Shown here: positions 24,268-33,886 of the stretch, piece by piece
Position numbering within the stretch: position 1 is the first letter of the stretch
Layout of the letters: each line of letters begins with the position of its first letter
Assembly (NCBI RefSeq): GCF_030010625.1
Contig: NZ_JASCXN010000034.1
Coordinates: 1-64,000 of the forward strand
From: Streptomyces sp. CC208A
GTDB taxonomy: Bacteria > Actinomycetota > Actinomycetes > Streptomycetales > Streptomycetaceae
DNA: 64,000 nucleotides
Direction of reading: 5' to 3'
Translations under genes and position numbers: made by a program
Notes under the pieces: model-generated
Databases searched by the model: none
Told to the model about the DNA's origin: nothing
What the model saw: the letters and a program-made list of their open reading frames with translations, nothing else

Positions 24268-26013
24268 ATGCACCAGTCCGGCGTACCCGACGAGGCCCGG
24301 AGGGCCAATGGCATCCAGCCGACCGGGCCTGGGCCGTCCGATCCTGCGGCGAGGGTCCGCGCTCTGCTCCGAGAGGCCGCCACGGCCGCCGGGTCCGTGA
24401 TGGTGGACCGGGTCGGGGCGGCAGCGCTGGATGCGGCGGCGCGTTCGGAGCCGTACCACACCCGGGTGGTTCCGGAGTGGGCGCCGGCGCTGGTGGAGGC
24501 GCATTCGGTGCCGACGCTCGTGTTCGCGCCGGTGCGGGACGAGGCGGGGCGTGTGGTCGACTTCGTCGACGTGGCCGCGAACGACGCGGCGCGTCGCTAC
24601 TCGCCGCAGCCCGACATTCCCGTCGGGCACCTGCTGAGCGTCGCCCAGCCGCAGGTGCGGGCGTCGGGCGTCATCGACCTGATGCGGCGGGCGGTGGAGA
24701 CGGGCCGGCCGCTGCCTCCGCAGAGCACGACCAGCGTGCTGCTCGTCCACGGGCGGCTGCGCCCGGTCACGTCCTGGACCACCATCACGCCCCACCGGGA
24801 CCACGTCGTGGTCGTCTTCGACCCGGACGTCTCACGGTACGAGCGTGTCCTGCGGAGGCTTGAGGACAGCGGGCTCGGTGGCTGGGCGGAGTGGGATCTG
24901 GCGTCGGGCTTCGTGGAGTGGTCGGACGGTCTGCACCGCATGTTCGGCCGCGCGCGTGACGCGTCCCTGCCGCTCGACGGCCTGGTCCCGCTGGTCGCCC
25001 CGGAGGACACTCCGCTGCTCGTGTCGGCCCTTGAGGTGGTGTTGCGTCAGGGGGAGTCCAGCGACGCCGACCTTCGCGTGCGGCTTCCGGCGGGGGAACG
25101 CGTGCTGCGGTTCTCGCTGGGGGCGATGCGCGACGGCGACGGGCAGGGCGCGGTGTGGGGCGTGCGGGGGTTCGTCCGTGACGTCACCCAAGTGCACCGG
25201 GTGCGCTCGCGGCTGGACGCGGCGCTGCGTGAGGCGGACCGGCGCCGTGAGGAGGCCCGGGCCGAGGCCCGGCTGGTCGCCAGGCTGCGCGAGGCGCTGC
25301 TGCCCGCGCATCCGACGAGCGCCTGCAGCTCCGGTGCCATGTCCCTGGGCATGCTGTCGGCCCTGGCCTACCGGCCCGCCGAGAGCGCGGCGCAGATCGG
25401 CGGCGACTGGTACAACGTGCTGCCGCTGCCCGAGCGCCGCGTGCTGTTCGCGCTCGGTGACGCCTCGGGCCACGGCCTGGACGCCGTCACCCGTATGGCC
25501 TCACTCCGCAGCGGCCTCGCGGGCCTGGCGTACACCGAGCAGCGGGTCGACGTCCTGGCTTCCTGGCTAAACCATATGGCCACTGAGACCCAGCCCGAGG
25601 ACACGGCGACCGCCGTGATCTGCCGCTACCACGCCGATCTGCGGCTGCTGCGCTGGGTCAGCGCGGGCCACCCCGTCCCGGTCCTGATCCGCGACGGCCG
25701 GGCCCGCCCCCTCGACGGCCCGACGGGCCTGATCCTGGGCGTCCTGCCCCGCACCACCTACGAAGCCGTCGACCTCCCCCTCCGCGAGGGCGACACGCTC
25801 CTCCTCTACACCGACGGGCTCGTCGAGCGCCGCGACCGCGACTGGGACACGGGCGTCGCCGAACTGCTCAGGGAGGCTGAGGCCGCGAGCGACCTCCCAG
25901 TCCAGGAACTCGCCGACACAGTCGCGGGCCGACTGCTCCCGCCGGCACCGGAGGACGACGCGAGCCTCCTCGTCCTGAAGTACGTGGGCGAGGACTCTCC
26001 AGCAACGCCGTAG
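24268..26013 (+). CDS. PAS-linked PP2C/SpoIIE-type serine phosphatase
   Basis: The 581-residue protein has sensor-like domains in the first 340 residues (a PAS-like fold with LEDSGLGGWAEWDLASGFVE and a PAC-like segment VWGVRGFVRDVTQVHRV), a coiled coil (about 318-345, ADRRREEARAEARLVARLRE), and a C-terminal SpoIIE phosphatase domain. Metal-binding motifs IGGDWYNVLPL, FALGDASGHGLDA and YTDGLVERRD are intact. Such proteins dephosphorylate anti-sigma-factor antagonists and control stress or developmental sigma factors. ATG 24268 follows AAGGGA. A STAS-type antagonist gene lies 2.2 kb downstream but is broken. Confidence 0.85.
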   Translation: MHQSGVPDEARRANGIQPTGPGPSDPAARVRALLREAATAAGSVMVDRVGAAALDAAARSEPYHTRVVPEWAPALVEAHSVPTLVFAPVRDEAGRVVDFVDVAANDAARRYSPQPDIPVGHLLSVAQPQVRASGVIDLMRRAVETGRPLPPQSTTSVLLVHGRLRPVTSWTTITPHRDHVVVVFDPDVSRYERVLRRLEDSGLGGWAEWDLASGFVEWSDGLHRMFGRARDASLPLDGLVPLVAPEDTPLLVSALEVVLRQGESSDADLRVRLPAGERVLRFSLGAMRDGDGQGAVWGVRGFVRDVTQVHRVRSRLDAALREADRRREEARAEARLVARLREALLPAHPTSACSSGAMSLGMLSALAYRPAESAAQIGGDWYNVLPLPERRVLFALGDASGHGLDAVTRMASLRSGLAGLAYTEQRVDVLASWLNHMATETQPEDTATAVICRYHADLRLLRWVSAGHPVPVLIRDGRARPLDGPTGLILGVLPRTTYEAVDLPLREGDTLLLYTDGLVERRDRDWDTGVAELLREAEAASDLPVQELADTVAGRLLPPAPEDDASLLVLKYVGEDSPATP

Positions 26014-26159
26014 GACCGCTCGGGGCCCACAGTGACGCCAGGGTGGTTCCCGGACCGACGGCGCCGCCGAAAACGCCTTCACGCGCGAGTGGACGGCTGG
26101 ATGATCAGTCGGGAGCACCGTGCTCCCGACCGTGATCGCCCTCCGAGAGGAACCCGCTG

Positions 26160-26954
26160 ATGGCCGACGCTCACCCTGCACCGGGCCAGGGACAGACCCT
26201 CATCCAGTCCGTCCAGCGCGCGCTTCGGCTGCTCGACGCGCTGGAGCGCCGCGGGGGAGCGGGTCCGGCCAAACAGCTGGCGCGGGAGGTGATGTTGCCG
26301 CTGCCTACGACGTATCACCTGCTGCGGACTCTCGCTCACGAGGGGCTGGTGCGCAGCGAGAAGGGCGTGTACGCGTTGACGCGTGCTCTGCGTCGGCGTG
26401 AGTCCTCCGACGAGAAGGTCGGCGTGGGGATTCAGGGATGGGTCGATCAGCTGAGCCACGAACTGGGTGCCGCCGTGTACTTCGTGCAGTACGACGAAGG
26501 GGAGATCGCGGTCCGCGCCGTCTCCGGGAATCCCGCCGCCCCGCCCGTCGTGGAGTGGGCCGACTTCAGGGCCACCGCTCACACGCACGCTGCCGGGCAG
26601 TCCTTATTGCGTCAACTCGACGCGGGCGGCCGAGCGGAGCACCTGGCCAGGTACCCGTGGTCTTCGCTCACCCCGTACACGGTGCCCGACCTCAGGGCCC
26701 TGGAGGAGCGTCTGGACGGCCTTCCGCGCGGGCTGCCGGTGCTGGAGTACCAGGAGTACGCGCTGGGTTCCGCGTGCGCTGCCGTGCCGGTCACGGTCGG
26801 CTCGGCGATAGGCACGTTGGCGCTGTCGGTTCCCGCCGCCCGGGGCGGGTCACTGCAACCTCTCGCCACGGCACTGCGCACGAAGGCCGAGAGGATCTTC
26901 CTGTCGCGCTCCTTCGCCGTCGTCGCCGAGCCGTCCGACACACTGACCGGATGA
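26160..26954 (+). CDS. IclR-family transcriptional regulator
   Basis: The 264-residue protein has an N-terminal winged helix (SVQRALRLLDALERRGGAGP, then PTTYHLLRTLAHEGLVR) and a C-terminal IclR effector domain (AVYFVQYDEGEIAVRAVSGN, AHTHAAGQSLLRQLD, YALGSACAAVPV). IclR proteins sense small carboxylic or aromatic metabolites. No obvious regulated operon remains next to it; the following gene is a second regulator. GAGAGGAACCC lies upstream of ATG 26160. Confidence 0.88.
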   Translation: MADAHPAPGQGQTLIQSVQRALRLLDALERRGGAGPAKQLAREVMLPLPTTYHLLRTLAHEGLVRSEKGVYALTRALRRRESSDEKVGVGIQGWVDQLSHELGAAVYFVQYDEGEIAVRAVSGNPAAPPVVEWADFRATAHTHAAGQSLLRQLDAGGRAEHLARYPWSSLTPYTVPDLRALEERLDGLPRGLPVLEYQEYALGSACAAVPVTVGSAIGTLALSVPAARGGSLQPLATALRTKAERIFLSRSFAVVAEPSDTLTG

Positions 26955-27014
26955 GTCAATTCCGATCGTGAGCGAGGCGTGAAGTGGACGAGCCGTCCTA
27001 TCCTCCGGGGTCCT

Positions 27015-28091
27015 ATGAACAGTGCTCCTCAGCGCCGCCCCCGCCCGCCGCGGGCGAGTATCCGGGACGTGGCCGCCGCCGCCGGGGTCTCCATCACGAC
27101 TGTCTCCGACGCGCTCAACGGCAAGGGCCGACTCCCGGACGCCACCCGCCGCCACGTCCGCGAGGTCGCGGACCGGCTGGGCTACCGCCCATCCGCGGCG
27201 GCCCGGACGCTCCGTACGGGCAAGTCGGGACTCATCGGCCTGACCGTGACCACGTACGGGGATGAACCTTTCACCTTCACCGAATTCGCGTACTTCGCGG
27301 AGATGGCCAGGGCAGCCACATCGGCGGCGCTCGCGCGGGGCTACGCCCTGGTCATCCTCCCCGCCACCTCCCGCCATGACGTCTGGTCGAACGTCGCCCT
27401 CGACGGCACCGTCGTCATCGACCCCTCCGACCACGACCCCGTCGTCACCGAACTGGTCCGGCAGGGCCTCCCCGTCGTCTCCGACGGACGCCCCGCCGGC
27501 ACCCTTCCGGTCACCGCCTGGGTCGACAACGACCACGAAGCCGCCGTCCTCGACCTGCTCGACCACCTCGCCGACGCCGGCGCCCGCCGCATCGGTCTCC
27601 TCACCGGAACCACCACCGACACGTACACCCGCCTGTCGACCACCGCGTACCTCAACTGGTGCGAGCGGGTCGGCCAGGACCCCGTCTACGAGGCCTATCC
27701 GGCGCACGATCCGTGCGCGGGCGCCGTCGCGGCCGACCGGCTGCTCGCCCGCCCGGACCGACCCGACGCCGTCTACGGCCTCTTCGACCCCAACGGAACC
27801 GACCTCCTCGCGGCCGCGCGCCGCTACGGGCTGCGCGTCCCGGAGGACCTGCTGCTGGTCTGCTGCAGCGAGTCCACCGTGTACGCGACGACCGAACCGC
27901 CCATCACGACGCTCTCGCTCAAGCCCCGCAGGATCGGCACGGCCGTCGTCCAGCTCCTCATCGACGCCATCGAAGGCAAAGGCACCTTCAACCCCGACTC
28001 CGTCCTCATGCCCTACGAGCTCGTCATCCGCACCTCCAGCCGACGGGACACCGTCGCGTCGCCGGTTCCCGCGCAACCCATCCGCCGGTAG
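27015..28091 (+). CDS. LacI-family transcriptional regulator
   Basis: The 358-residue protein has a LacI helix-turn-helix near the N-terminus (SIRDVAAAAGVSITTVSDAL, residues about 16-35) with hinge YRPSAAARTLRTGKSGLIGL, followed by a periplasmic-binding-type sugar-sensor domain. ATG 27015 was chosen over the earlier ATG 26979 because it puts the DNA-binding domain at the usual distance. The likely regulated genes, presumably sugar uptake and the BadF-type kinase downstream, are decayed, so it may be an orphan. Confidence 0.88.
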   Translation: MNSAPQRRPRPPRASIRDVAAAAGVSITTVSDALNGKGRLPDATRRHVREVADRLGYRPSAAARTLRTGKSGLIGLTVTTYGDEPFTFTEFAYFAEMARAATSAALARGYALVILPATSRHDVWSNVALDGTVVIDPSDHDPVVTELVRQGLPVVSDGRPAGTLPVTAWVDNDHEAAVLDLLDHLADAGARRIGLLTGTTTDTYTRLSTTAYLNWCERVGQDPVYEAYPAHDPCAGAVAADRLLARPDRPDAVYGLFDPNGTDLLAAARRYGLRVPEDLLLVCCSESTVYATTEPPITTLSLKPRRIGTAVVQLLIDAIEGKGTFNPDSVLMPYELVIRTSSRRDTVASPVPAQPIRR

Positions 28092-28209
28092 ACGCACGCC
28101 GGGCTGAATGTTCACCCGATCTGGTGAAATCCGCCCCGATGAAACGTCCCACCGTCGCTCCGCTCCGCCACGCTGTGGACAGCTCGACACCCACCAGCGG
28201 ATCGTGGCC

Positions 28210-28611
28210 ATGCTTCTCGTCCTCCAGCCCAACCCGCATCTCACCCTCCGTCACCAGGGCGATGGCCACGTCATGGCCGTCCTGCGTGGCGAACTCGACC
28301 TCGGCCTCGTCCATCGGCTACGCCCCGACCTCGACACCCTCACCCGCGACGCCCGGGCCCTGACCTTCGACATCCGCCCCCTCGCCTTCTGCGACGCCAC
28401 AGGGCTCGCTCTGCTCACGTGCTGCGCGCGCCGGATGCAGGGGAGAGGAGCGGGCTGGACGTTCTACCGCGACCAGCCGCACATCCTCCGCCTCATCGCG
28501 ATCACCGCACTCGGCCCGCTCCTGAGCCCGGACAGGCCGGTCGTGGGCCGATCGGCGTACCGACCGCCTCACCGACGCCCTCCTCGCCCACAACAAGGAG
28601 CACCTGCCGTG
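28210..28611 (+). pseudogene. STAS-domain anti-sigma factor antagonist, C-terminus frameshifted
   Basis: The frame from ATG 28210 encodes a recognisable STAS domain: GDGHVMAVLRGELDLGLVHR and LTFDIRPLAFCDATGLALLT. The expected C-terminal helix (TDRLTDALLAHNKEHLPWA, ending at a TGA near 28619) lies in another frame; the shift is near 28540. As it stands the STAS frame runs straight into the kinase frame downstream. Either a one-base indel broke the gene or the assembly has an error here. The phosphorylatable Ser of active antagonists is not in place (FCDATG), so function was doubtful anyway. Confidence 0.55.
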
Positions 28612-29313
28612 GGCGTGAGGGAAGCGACCCGGGACGCCGTCCTCGGCTTCGACGGCGGCAACAGCAAGACGGACGCGGCACTGGTCGCGGTGGACGGCAG
28701 GGTCCTCGCCCGGGCGCGCGGGGGCGGATTCCGGCCGCAACATGACGGGGAGGAGGCCGCCTTCGGTGAACTCGACCACCTCACCCGGACGCTGCGGGAC
28801 GAGGCCGGCGAGGAGATCCGCGTCCGCCGTGTCACGGCCTGTCTCGCCAACGCCGACTTCCCCTTCGAGGAGGACGCGTTCGCCATCCGGCGCGTACGGC
28901 GGACTGGACGCGCGGGGCCGAAGTGGACGTTCGCAACGACAGTCTCGCGCTGCTGCGGGCAGGCCTGGACGGGCCACTCGGTGTCGGCGTCGTCTGCGGC
29001 GCCGGCGTCAACTGTGCGGGGATGGCACCCGACGGCCGTACCGCCCGCTTCCCCGTTATCGGCCGCCTCTCCGGTGACCGGGGCGGAGGCGGCGGACTCG
29101 CCGACGAGGAGATCTGGCACGCCGCCCGCGCCTGGGACGGACGGGGCCCGGACACCGCTCTCGCCGCCGCCATCGCACCGAAGGCATACCCCCCAGGTCG
29201 TCACGGCACCCCCACTCCTCGGCGCGGCCCTCCTCGCCCTGGACGCGGTCTCCCCGGACGGCACCACACCCGCGGAGACAGCGGCCCGGACAACGGCGCC
29301 ACCCACCTCCTGA
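28612..29313 (+). pseudogene. BadF/BadG-type (N-acetylglucosamine) kinase remnant
   Basis: The first part from about 28612 reads VLGFDGGNSKTDAALVAVDG, the ATP-binding start of BadF/BadG/NAGK kinases, preceded by AAGGAG. After FPFEEDAFA (about 28885) the homology continues in another frame (VDVRNDSLALLRAGLDGPLG, GVGVVCGAGVNCAGMAPDGR). After LAAAIA (about 29180) it jumps again, across a deletion, to VVTAPPLLGAALLALDAVSP. At least two frame breaks and missing middle residues make it non-functional. Confidence 0.75.
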
Positions 29314-29351
29314 CCCTGACAGTCACAAGAGCCCCTTCGCGGTGATCGCGG

Positions 29352-29535
29352 ATGGCGGTGGGCTCCTGCGACGAGTGGCACAGGCTGAGCGAGGGCGTCC
29401 TCGGCTCGGCTCCCCGGACGACGTTCCCGGCGGGGCCCGCCGAATGATCGAGGTGACCATGCCGGCCGGACGCGGAGACGCCGTCCGGCCCGGCCGCTCC
29501 TCCCCGCCCGGCGTCGCGGTCGGTGCCAGGCGACA
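29352..29535 (+). pseudogene. Fragment of an amidinotransferase-like gene
   Basis: MAVGSCDEWHRLSEGVLGSA and then, after a frame change, RRMIEVTMPAGRGDAVRPG match the N-terminus of the broken amidinotransferase at 34740-35758 (MAVSSCDEWSGLREVVVGTA, RRMVEATMPAEHWDAFRPG). Only about 60 codons remain. Orientation is opposite to that copy. Confidence 0.65.
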
Positions 29536-29721
29536 CTCGACGGGTGTGCCGAACCCCTGTGGTGCCTGCGAAGGAGCACCCAGAAGTACGCGGAGGGTGT
29601 GAAGCCACCGTCTGGAACGAGCATCGGCAGGACCGGATTCGTCAGCGGGGAGACCCGTACCCCGAGGATGACGAGCGCACCGGAGTTCTTGCCGGGACGG
29701 GTCGGACGCGCCAGAGGCGGC

Positions 29722-30912
29722 TCAGAGTCCGTTGGTGAACAGCATCTGGTTCGGGCCCGCTCCGCTCAGGTTGGCGAGAGCGTCCTTCGTGGACTTGCCC
29801 GTCAGGAAGGCGTAGACCTCGGCCGGCATCGCGTTGGGGTGTTCGGCCTTGTAGAGGGCGGCCACCCCCGCGACGTGCGGGGCGGCCATCGAGGTCCCGT
29901 CGAGCGCGACGCTCCCGCCTCCCAGTCTCGCGGAGACGATGTCCTTGCCCGGGGCGTAGATGTCGAGACACTGGCCCCAGTTGGAGAAATTGGTCTCCTG
30001 GTCGTAGCGGTCCGTGGCGCCGACCGTGAGCACCCGGGCGGCGGAGGCGGGCGAGATCCCGCAGGCGTCGACGTTGCTGTTGCCCGCTGCGATGATCGGC
30101 AGGACACCTCGGTCGGACAGCGCTGTGGCGGCGTCGTTGACCGCTGGCAACCGGTCGCCGCCCAGGGAAGCGTTCACGACGGCCGGCTGCTGCGCGTTGC
30201 GCGCCACCCAGTCGAAGCCCGCGATGATCCCCGACCACGCCCCTCGTGACGTGCAGTCGAGGACCCGGACGCTGACCAGGTTCACCTTCCGCGCCACACC
30301 GAAGGTCGTGCCGCCGACGGTGCCGGCGACGTGTGTGCCGTGTCCGTTGCAGTCCGCGCCGTTACGGCCGTCACCGATCGCGTCGAAGCCCGCCCGGGCG
30401 CGGCCCCCGAAGTCCCCGTGGGTGAACTCGATGCCGGTGTCGATGACGTACGCCGTCACGCCCTGACCGCTGCCGTGGGCGGTGAAGTCGCCATCGAGCG
30501 GAAGGGAACGCTGGTCGATCCGGTCCAGCCCCCAGGACGTGGCCGGCGCCTGCGGCAGGCTCTTGCCCGCGGAGAACGGCAGGCCGCTCGCCCAGCCGTC
30601 CTCCTGCACGGACCGCACACCAGGGGTCTGCCGGACGGCTTCGAGCTGCTTCGGCGTGAGGGCCGCGGCGAACCCGGTGAACGCGTCGGTGTAGGTGAAC
30701 GTCGGTTTCACTCCCAGGGGCCCGGCGAACCTCTTCGGGTCCAGGGACTTGCTGAGGGAGACGATGTAGCGGCCCGGAATGGCATCCGAGGACGTGAGCA
30801 GCGGAGCCGGGGGCGGTTCCGGAGCCGAGGCGGAAGCACTGCCGGCGACCACGGGGCTCAGGGCGAGGGCTGCGGCGGCGGTCAAGCCCGCAGCCGTGAC
30901 GAACAGACGCAC
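29722..30912 (-). CDS. Secreted subtilisin-like serine protease (S8), with inhibitor I9 propeptide
   Basis: The 396-residue protein has a signal peptide (FVTAAGLTAAAALALSPVVA), an I9 propeptide (about residues 45-115; IPGRYIVSLSKSLDPKRF, FTGFAAALTPKQLEAVR) and a peptidase S8 domain. The triad is Asp in VTAYVIDTGIEF, His in DCNGHGTHVAGTVGG and Ser in LDGTSMAAPHVAGV, with oxyanion Asn in AAGNSNVDAC. GTG 30912 was chosen because GGGAG precedes it and the signal peptide begins there; the upstream extension is atypical. It is exported and self-processed in the manner of proteinase-K-like enzymes. Monocistronic. Confidence 0.9.
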   Translation of the reverse strand: MRLFVTAAGLTAAAALALSPVVAGSASASAPEPPPAPLLTSSDAIPGRYIVSLSKSLDPKRFAGPLGVKPTFTYTDAFTGFAAALTPKQLEAVRQTPGVRSVQEDGWASGLPFSAGKSLPQAPATSWGLDRIDQRSLPLDGDFTAHGSGQGVTAYVIDTGIEFTHGDFGGRARAGFDAIGDGRNGADCNGHGTHVAGTVGGTTFGVARKVNLVSVRVLDCTSRGAWSGIIAGFDWVARNAQQPAVVNASLGGDRLPAVNDAATALSDRGVLPIIAAGNSNVDACGISPASAARVLTVGATDRYDQETNFSNWGQCLDIYAPGKDIVSARLGGGSVALDGTSMAAPHVAGVAALYKAEHPNAMPAEVYAFLTGKSTKDALANLSGAGPNQMLFTNGL

Positions 30913-31289
30913 GAAGGACTCCCGAAAGGGTGGGGACGGGGCGAAGGGACGTGCCGCATCAGGCGCGGGTGAGAACGCCCGGGCCACGTCCTCCGTCTGC
31001 ATCGGACCGCTCACGGAAGCGGCTTGAGCCGCCCGCCGCCGCCTGGCCGACGCCAAACGGCGGACACACTCCCACTGCGGAAACGATCACTCCCGTCCAG
31101 CGCAACGCGTCGCGCCCCCCGTACGGCCGCCTTCGCGAATCCACCCGCGCGAAGGACATGGCAGCCCCGTCCCGTACCCCCAAGCCGGCGCGTCCGCCTC
31201 GTGATACCGGCAACCGGACGGGCCGCGAAGCGGTCCAGGTTTACCTGGCCCCGGGGCGGGACGGCGAACCCGCGTCCTCGCCGTCTTCG
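30913..31289. other. Intergenic region with no gene seen
   Basis: About 380 bp between the protease start and the decayed end of the urea transporter gene. Frames exist but have no codon bias or family pattern. The left end holds the protease promoter. Confidence 0.4.
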
Positions 31290-32074
31290 GCGGAGGAAGC
31301 CGCCCAGCGCCATCGCGGTGAGGATCGGGTTGAAGGCGATCAGGCCGTCGGCGACGGTCTCGGCGTCGTACTCCATGAGCCAGGAGATCAGGAAGGACAG
31401 GCCGGCGGCGAGGACGGCCATGGGGCCATGATCCGGGAGTTGACCAGGACGGCCAGCAGCATCAGGTAGCCGGTCAGGGGTTCGGTGATGAAGAACATCC
31501 CAGAGAAGCCGTTGCCGAGACTGTCGAAGGCGGTTCCCCAGGTGTACGCGGTCGCCGTGTCCGTGGCCGCCGGGACCAGCTGCGGGATCTGCGCCTCCGC
31601 GAGCTTGGGCAGGTCGTCGTAGAGCGCTCCGGCGACCATGATCCAGAAGACCACGATGATCGGCAGGGCCAGCGGCAGCAGGCCGATCTTGGTCAGCAGC
31701 CAGGTGGAGCCGCTGATGAGCGGCACGGTGAAGAGGACGCCGAAGACGAGCGCGATCCACAGACCGGGGGTGTAGCCCGCGTGATGGGCCTCGCGGAACC
31801 CGCCGAAGAGGATGGCCGCGTATCCGCCGGCGAAGCCGAACCCGCCGGCGCGCAGCAGGCCCTCCTCGGCCTTGAGCACGTACGCGGCGAGCGTCGCGAG
31901 GACGCAGCCCGCCAGGAAGAACAGGGCGATCCTCCATGAGCCGACGAAGAGCGCGGCGATGACGATCGCCCCGGACAGCGGGTTGTTCTGGATGATGACC
32001 TGGCCGGCACTGCGCAGCACGATGTCGGCGAAGCCGAGGACCTTGTTGTTCTCCGCCGCTTCGGACCAGTTCAT
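31290..32074 (-). pseudogene. Urea transporter (UT family) with frameshift
   Basis: From ATG 32074 the frame encodes a UT-family protein: VLRSAGQVIIQNNPLSGAIV, FGFAGGYAAILFGGFREAHH, FFITEPLTGYLMLLAVLVNS. At about 31425 (RIMAP) the frame changes and the homology continues as VLAAGLSFLISWLMEYDAET and LIAFNPILTAMALGGFL. A single-base loss explains it. Transmembrane segments are otherwise well preserved. The start overlaps the stop of the M20 hydrolase gene (ATGA), so the two formed an operon. Confidence 0.8.
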
Positions 32075-33052
32075 CGGCGTCGCTCCGGGTCGGCGGAGAG
32101 CCAGGTGAGGGCGGCGGTGGTCATCGCTTCGACGCCGGTGGAGAGGGTGGGTTCGATGACGGGGGCGAAGTGCGGGGAGTGGTTGGAGGGGATGTCGCGT
32201 GCGGTCGTCCCGGCCGCGGCCGCCTTCTCATACGTGTCGGGGTCGGTGCCGCCGAAGAACCAGTAGCAGACCGGGGTGCCCGAGGCGGTGCCGAGGATGC
32301 CGCAGTCCTCGCTGCCGGTCGCCGGTCCTGGGTCGAAGACCTGTCGCTCGCCGAAGTGTTCGCGGAAGGCGGCGGTTGTCCGGGCCATGGCGTCGGTGTC
32401 GTTGACGAGGACGGGGAAGGTGTCGATGGGTTCGATGTCCGGGGTTCGGGTGGCGCCGGCCACCGCCGCCTCGCCCTCGACGATGCGCCGCACGGCGGCC
32501 AGGACCGTGCCGCGTACGTCCTCGCTGTACGTGCGGATGTTGAGCTTCAGCTCGGCGGTGTCCGGGATGACGTTGTCCTTCGTCCCGGCGTTGAGCGCGC
32601 CGACGGCCGTGTCGCCGCCCGCGATCTCCCGCGAGACGATCGTCTGGAGCCGCATCACGGTCGACGCGGCCATCACCACCGGGTCGATCGCTGCCTCGGG
32701 ACGTGAGCCGTGGGCGCCCTTGCCGTGGAGTGTGACCTTGAGGGCGTCGGTGGCGGCGAGCGCGGGGCCCGCATGGCAGCCGACCGTGCCGGCGGGAACG
32801 GTCCCACGTGCTGGCCGAGGACGATGTCCGGCTTGCCGGTCTGGTCGAAGAGACCGTCGTCGACCATGGCCTGGGCCCCGGCGCCGATCTCCTCGGCGGG
32901 CTGGAAGACGGCGGTGACGGTGCCCGCCCAGTGCGCCCGGCCGTCGGCCAGCAGGTCCAGTGCGCCCAGGAGGCAGGTGACGTGCATGTTGTGACCGCAG
33001 GCGTGCATGACGCCGTCGGTCCGGCTGGCGTAGGGCAGGCCGGTCGAGGCAG
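32071..33052 (-). pseudogene. M20-family amidohydrolase, truncated at 5' end and frameshifted
   Basis: The upstream half reads MHACGHNMHVTCLLGALDLL (metal-binding HACGHNMH) and AVFQPAEEIGAGAQAMVDDG in one frame. The downstream half reads HGKGAHGSRPEAAIDPVVMA, DPGPATGSEDCGILGTASGT and FFGGTDPDTYEKAA in another. The shift is at about 32810. Before LPYASRTDGVMHACGH the N-terminal 80 or so residues are missing: the sequence joins unrelated DNA near 33052. Family members hydrolyse N-acyl amino acids or indole-acetyl conjugates. Confidence 0.8.
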
Positions 33053-33060
33053 AGAGCGTG

Positions 33061-33488
33061 ATCGGTCCGGATGGCCCGGACTTCCCATACGCCCTGGTGG
33101 GGTACGCATACGGGCCGAGCGCCTACGACTACTCCCGCGTGCCGACGGAACTGAGGTGCGTGGTGCGCGCCGACTGGTTCGTCCACCAGCGCAACATCCA
33201 CCCCTTCGACACGTGGCAGAACATCGCCGTCCCCCCCCGCTCCTCGGCGAGGACTTCCCCGGTCAGGAAACCAACGCCCTGCCCATCCTGCCCGGCGAGT
33301 GCGCCCCCGCGCGCTGCCCGCCGGGCATCCAGCACGGCCGCATCTGGAACATGCACTTCCGGCTAGGCGTCGGAGGCGTACCGACCCTCTCGATCCTCAA
33401 GCCCGGACGGCCCATTCCCGGCTGGGACCCGCGGATCGGCACCGGCTTCTTCTACCTGCCGCTCGCCGCCCCCGGGGCACCGGCGTAG
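33061..33488 (+). pseudogene. Hypothetical protein remnant, frameshift in a C-run
   Basis: DFPYALVGYAYGPSAYDYSR and WFVHQRNIHPFDTWQNIAVP in one frame continue in a second frame as LLGEDFPGQETNALPILPGE and IWNMHFRLGVGGVPTLSILK up to the stop. The change falls at a run of eight C residues at 33232-33239, a typical slippage site. The 5' end is missing. I do not recognise the family. The run makes a sequencing error possible, but the missing start argues for real decay. Confidence 0.55.
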
Positions 33489-33541
33489 CGTCGGAAGAAG
33501 GGGAACATCCTTCCCATGTGAAGGAATCGAGACACTCAGCC

Positions 33542-33823
33542 ATGACTGTTCTGGTGCACAGCCAAGGGGCGGACTGGAACCAGGAGCTCTACCGGCAGAC
33601 GGTCGACCGCGTGATCCCGGACCGAGCCAACCCGCCCGCCGGACTCCTCGCCCACATCGGCGCGCCGGGCAAGGCAGGCGGCCGGCAGGTCGTCGATGTC
33701 TGGGAGTCGGAGGACGCCTTCCGGCGTTTCCTGGAGGACACGCTCATCCCTGCGGCGAAGGAGATCGGAGCCCCGCCCTTCGCCACGACGGTCGTCGAAG
33801 TCGACAACACCCTGATCCCGTAG
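33542..33823 (+). CDS. Small hypothetical protein, dimeric alpha/beta-barrel-like
   Basis: The 93-residue protein starts at ATG 33542 with GAAGGAATC about 10 nt upstream. It has the strand-helix-strand layout of small ferredoxin-like barrel proteins: LVHSQGADWNQELYRQTVDR, GLLAHIGAPGKAGGRQVVDV, WESEDAFRRFLEDTLIPAAK, TVVEVDNTLIP. The central His and the WES-EDAFRRF pattern are common in proteins annotated as antibiotic-biosynthesis monooxygenase-like. It stands alone among pseudogenes, with an intact frame and normal codon use. Function unknown. Confidence 0.65.
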   Translation: MTVLVHSQGADWNQELYRQTVDRVIPDRANPPAGLLAHIGAPGKAGGRQVVDVWESEDAFRRFLEDTLIPAAKEIGAPPFATTVVEVDNTLIP

Positions 33824-33886
33824 CCCAGCCGGGGCGATAGACATCTTCGGAGTGGCGGAAGGACCGTCTGCCTGCCGCTCTGGGGT

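Noticed and set aside
29352..29535. Complete small plus-strand gene (MIADGGGLL...)
   Set aside because: The matching residues to an amidinotransferase lie in two other frames, so this is a pseudogene fragment, not a gene.
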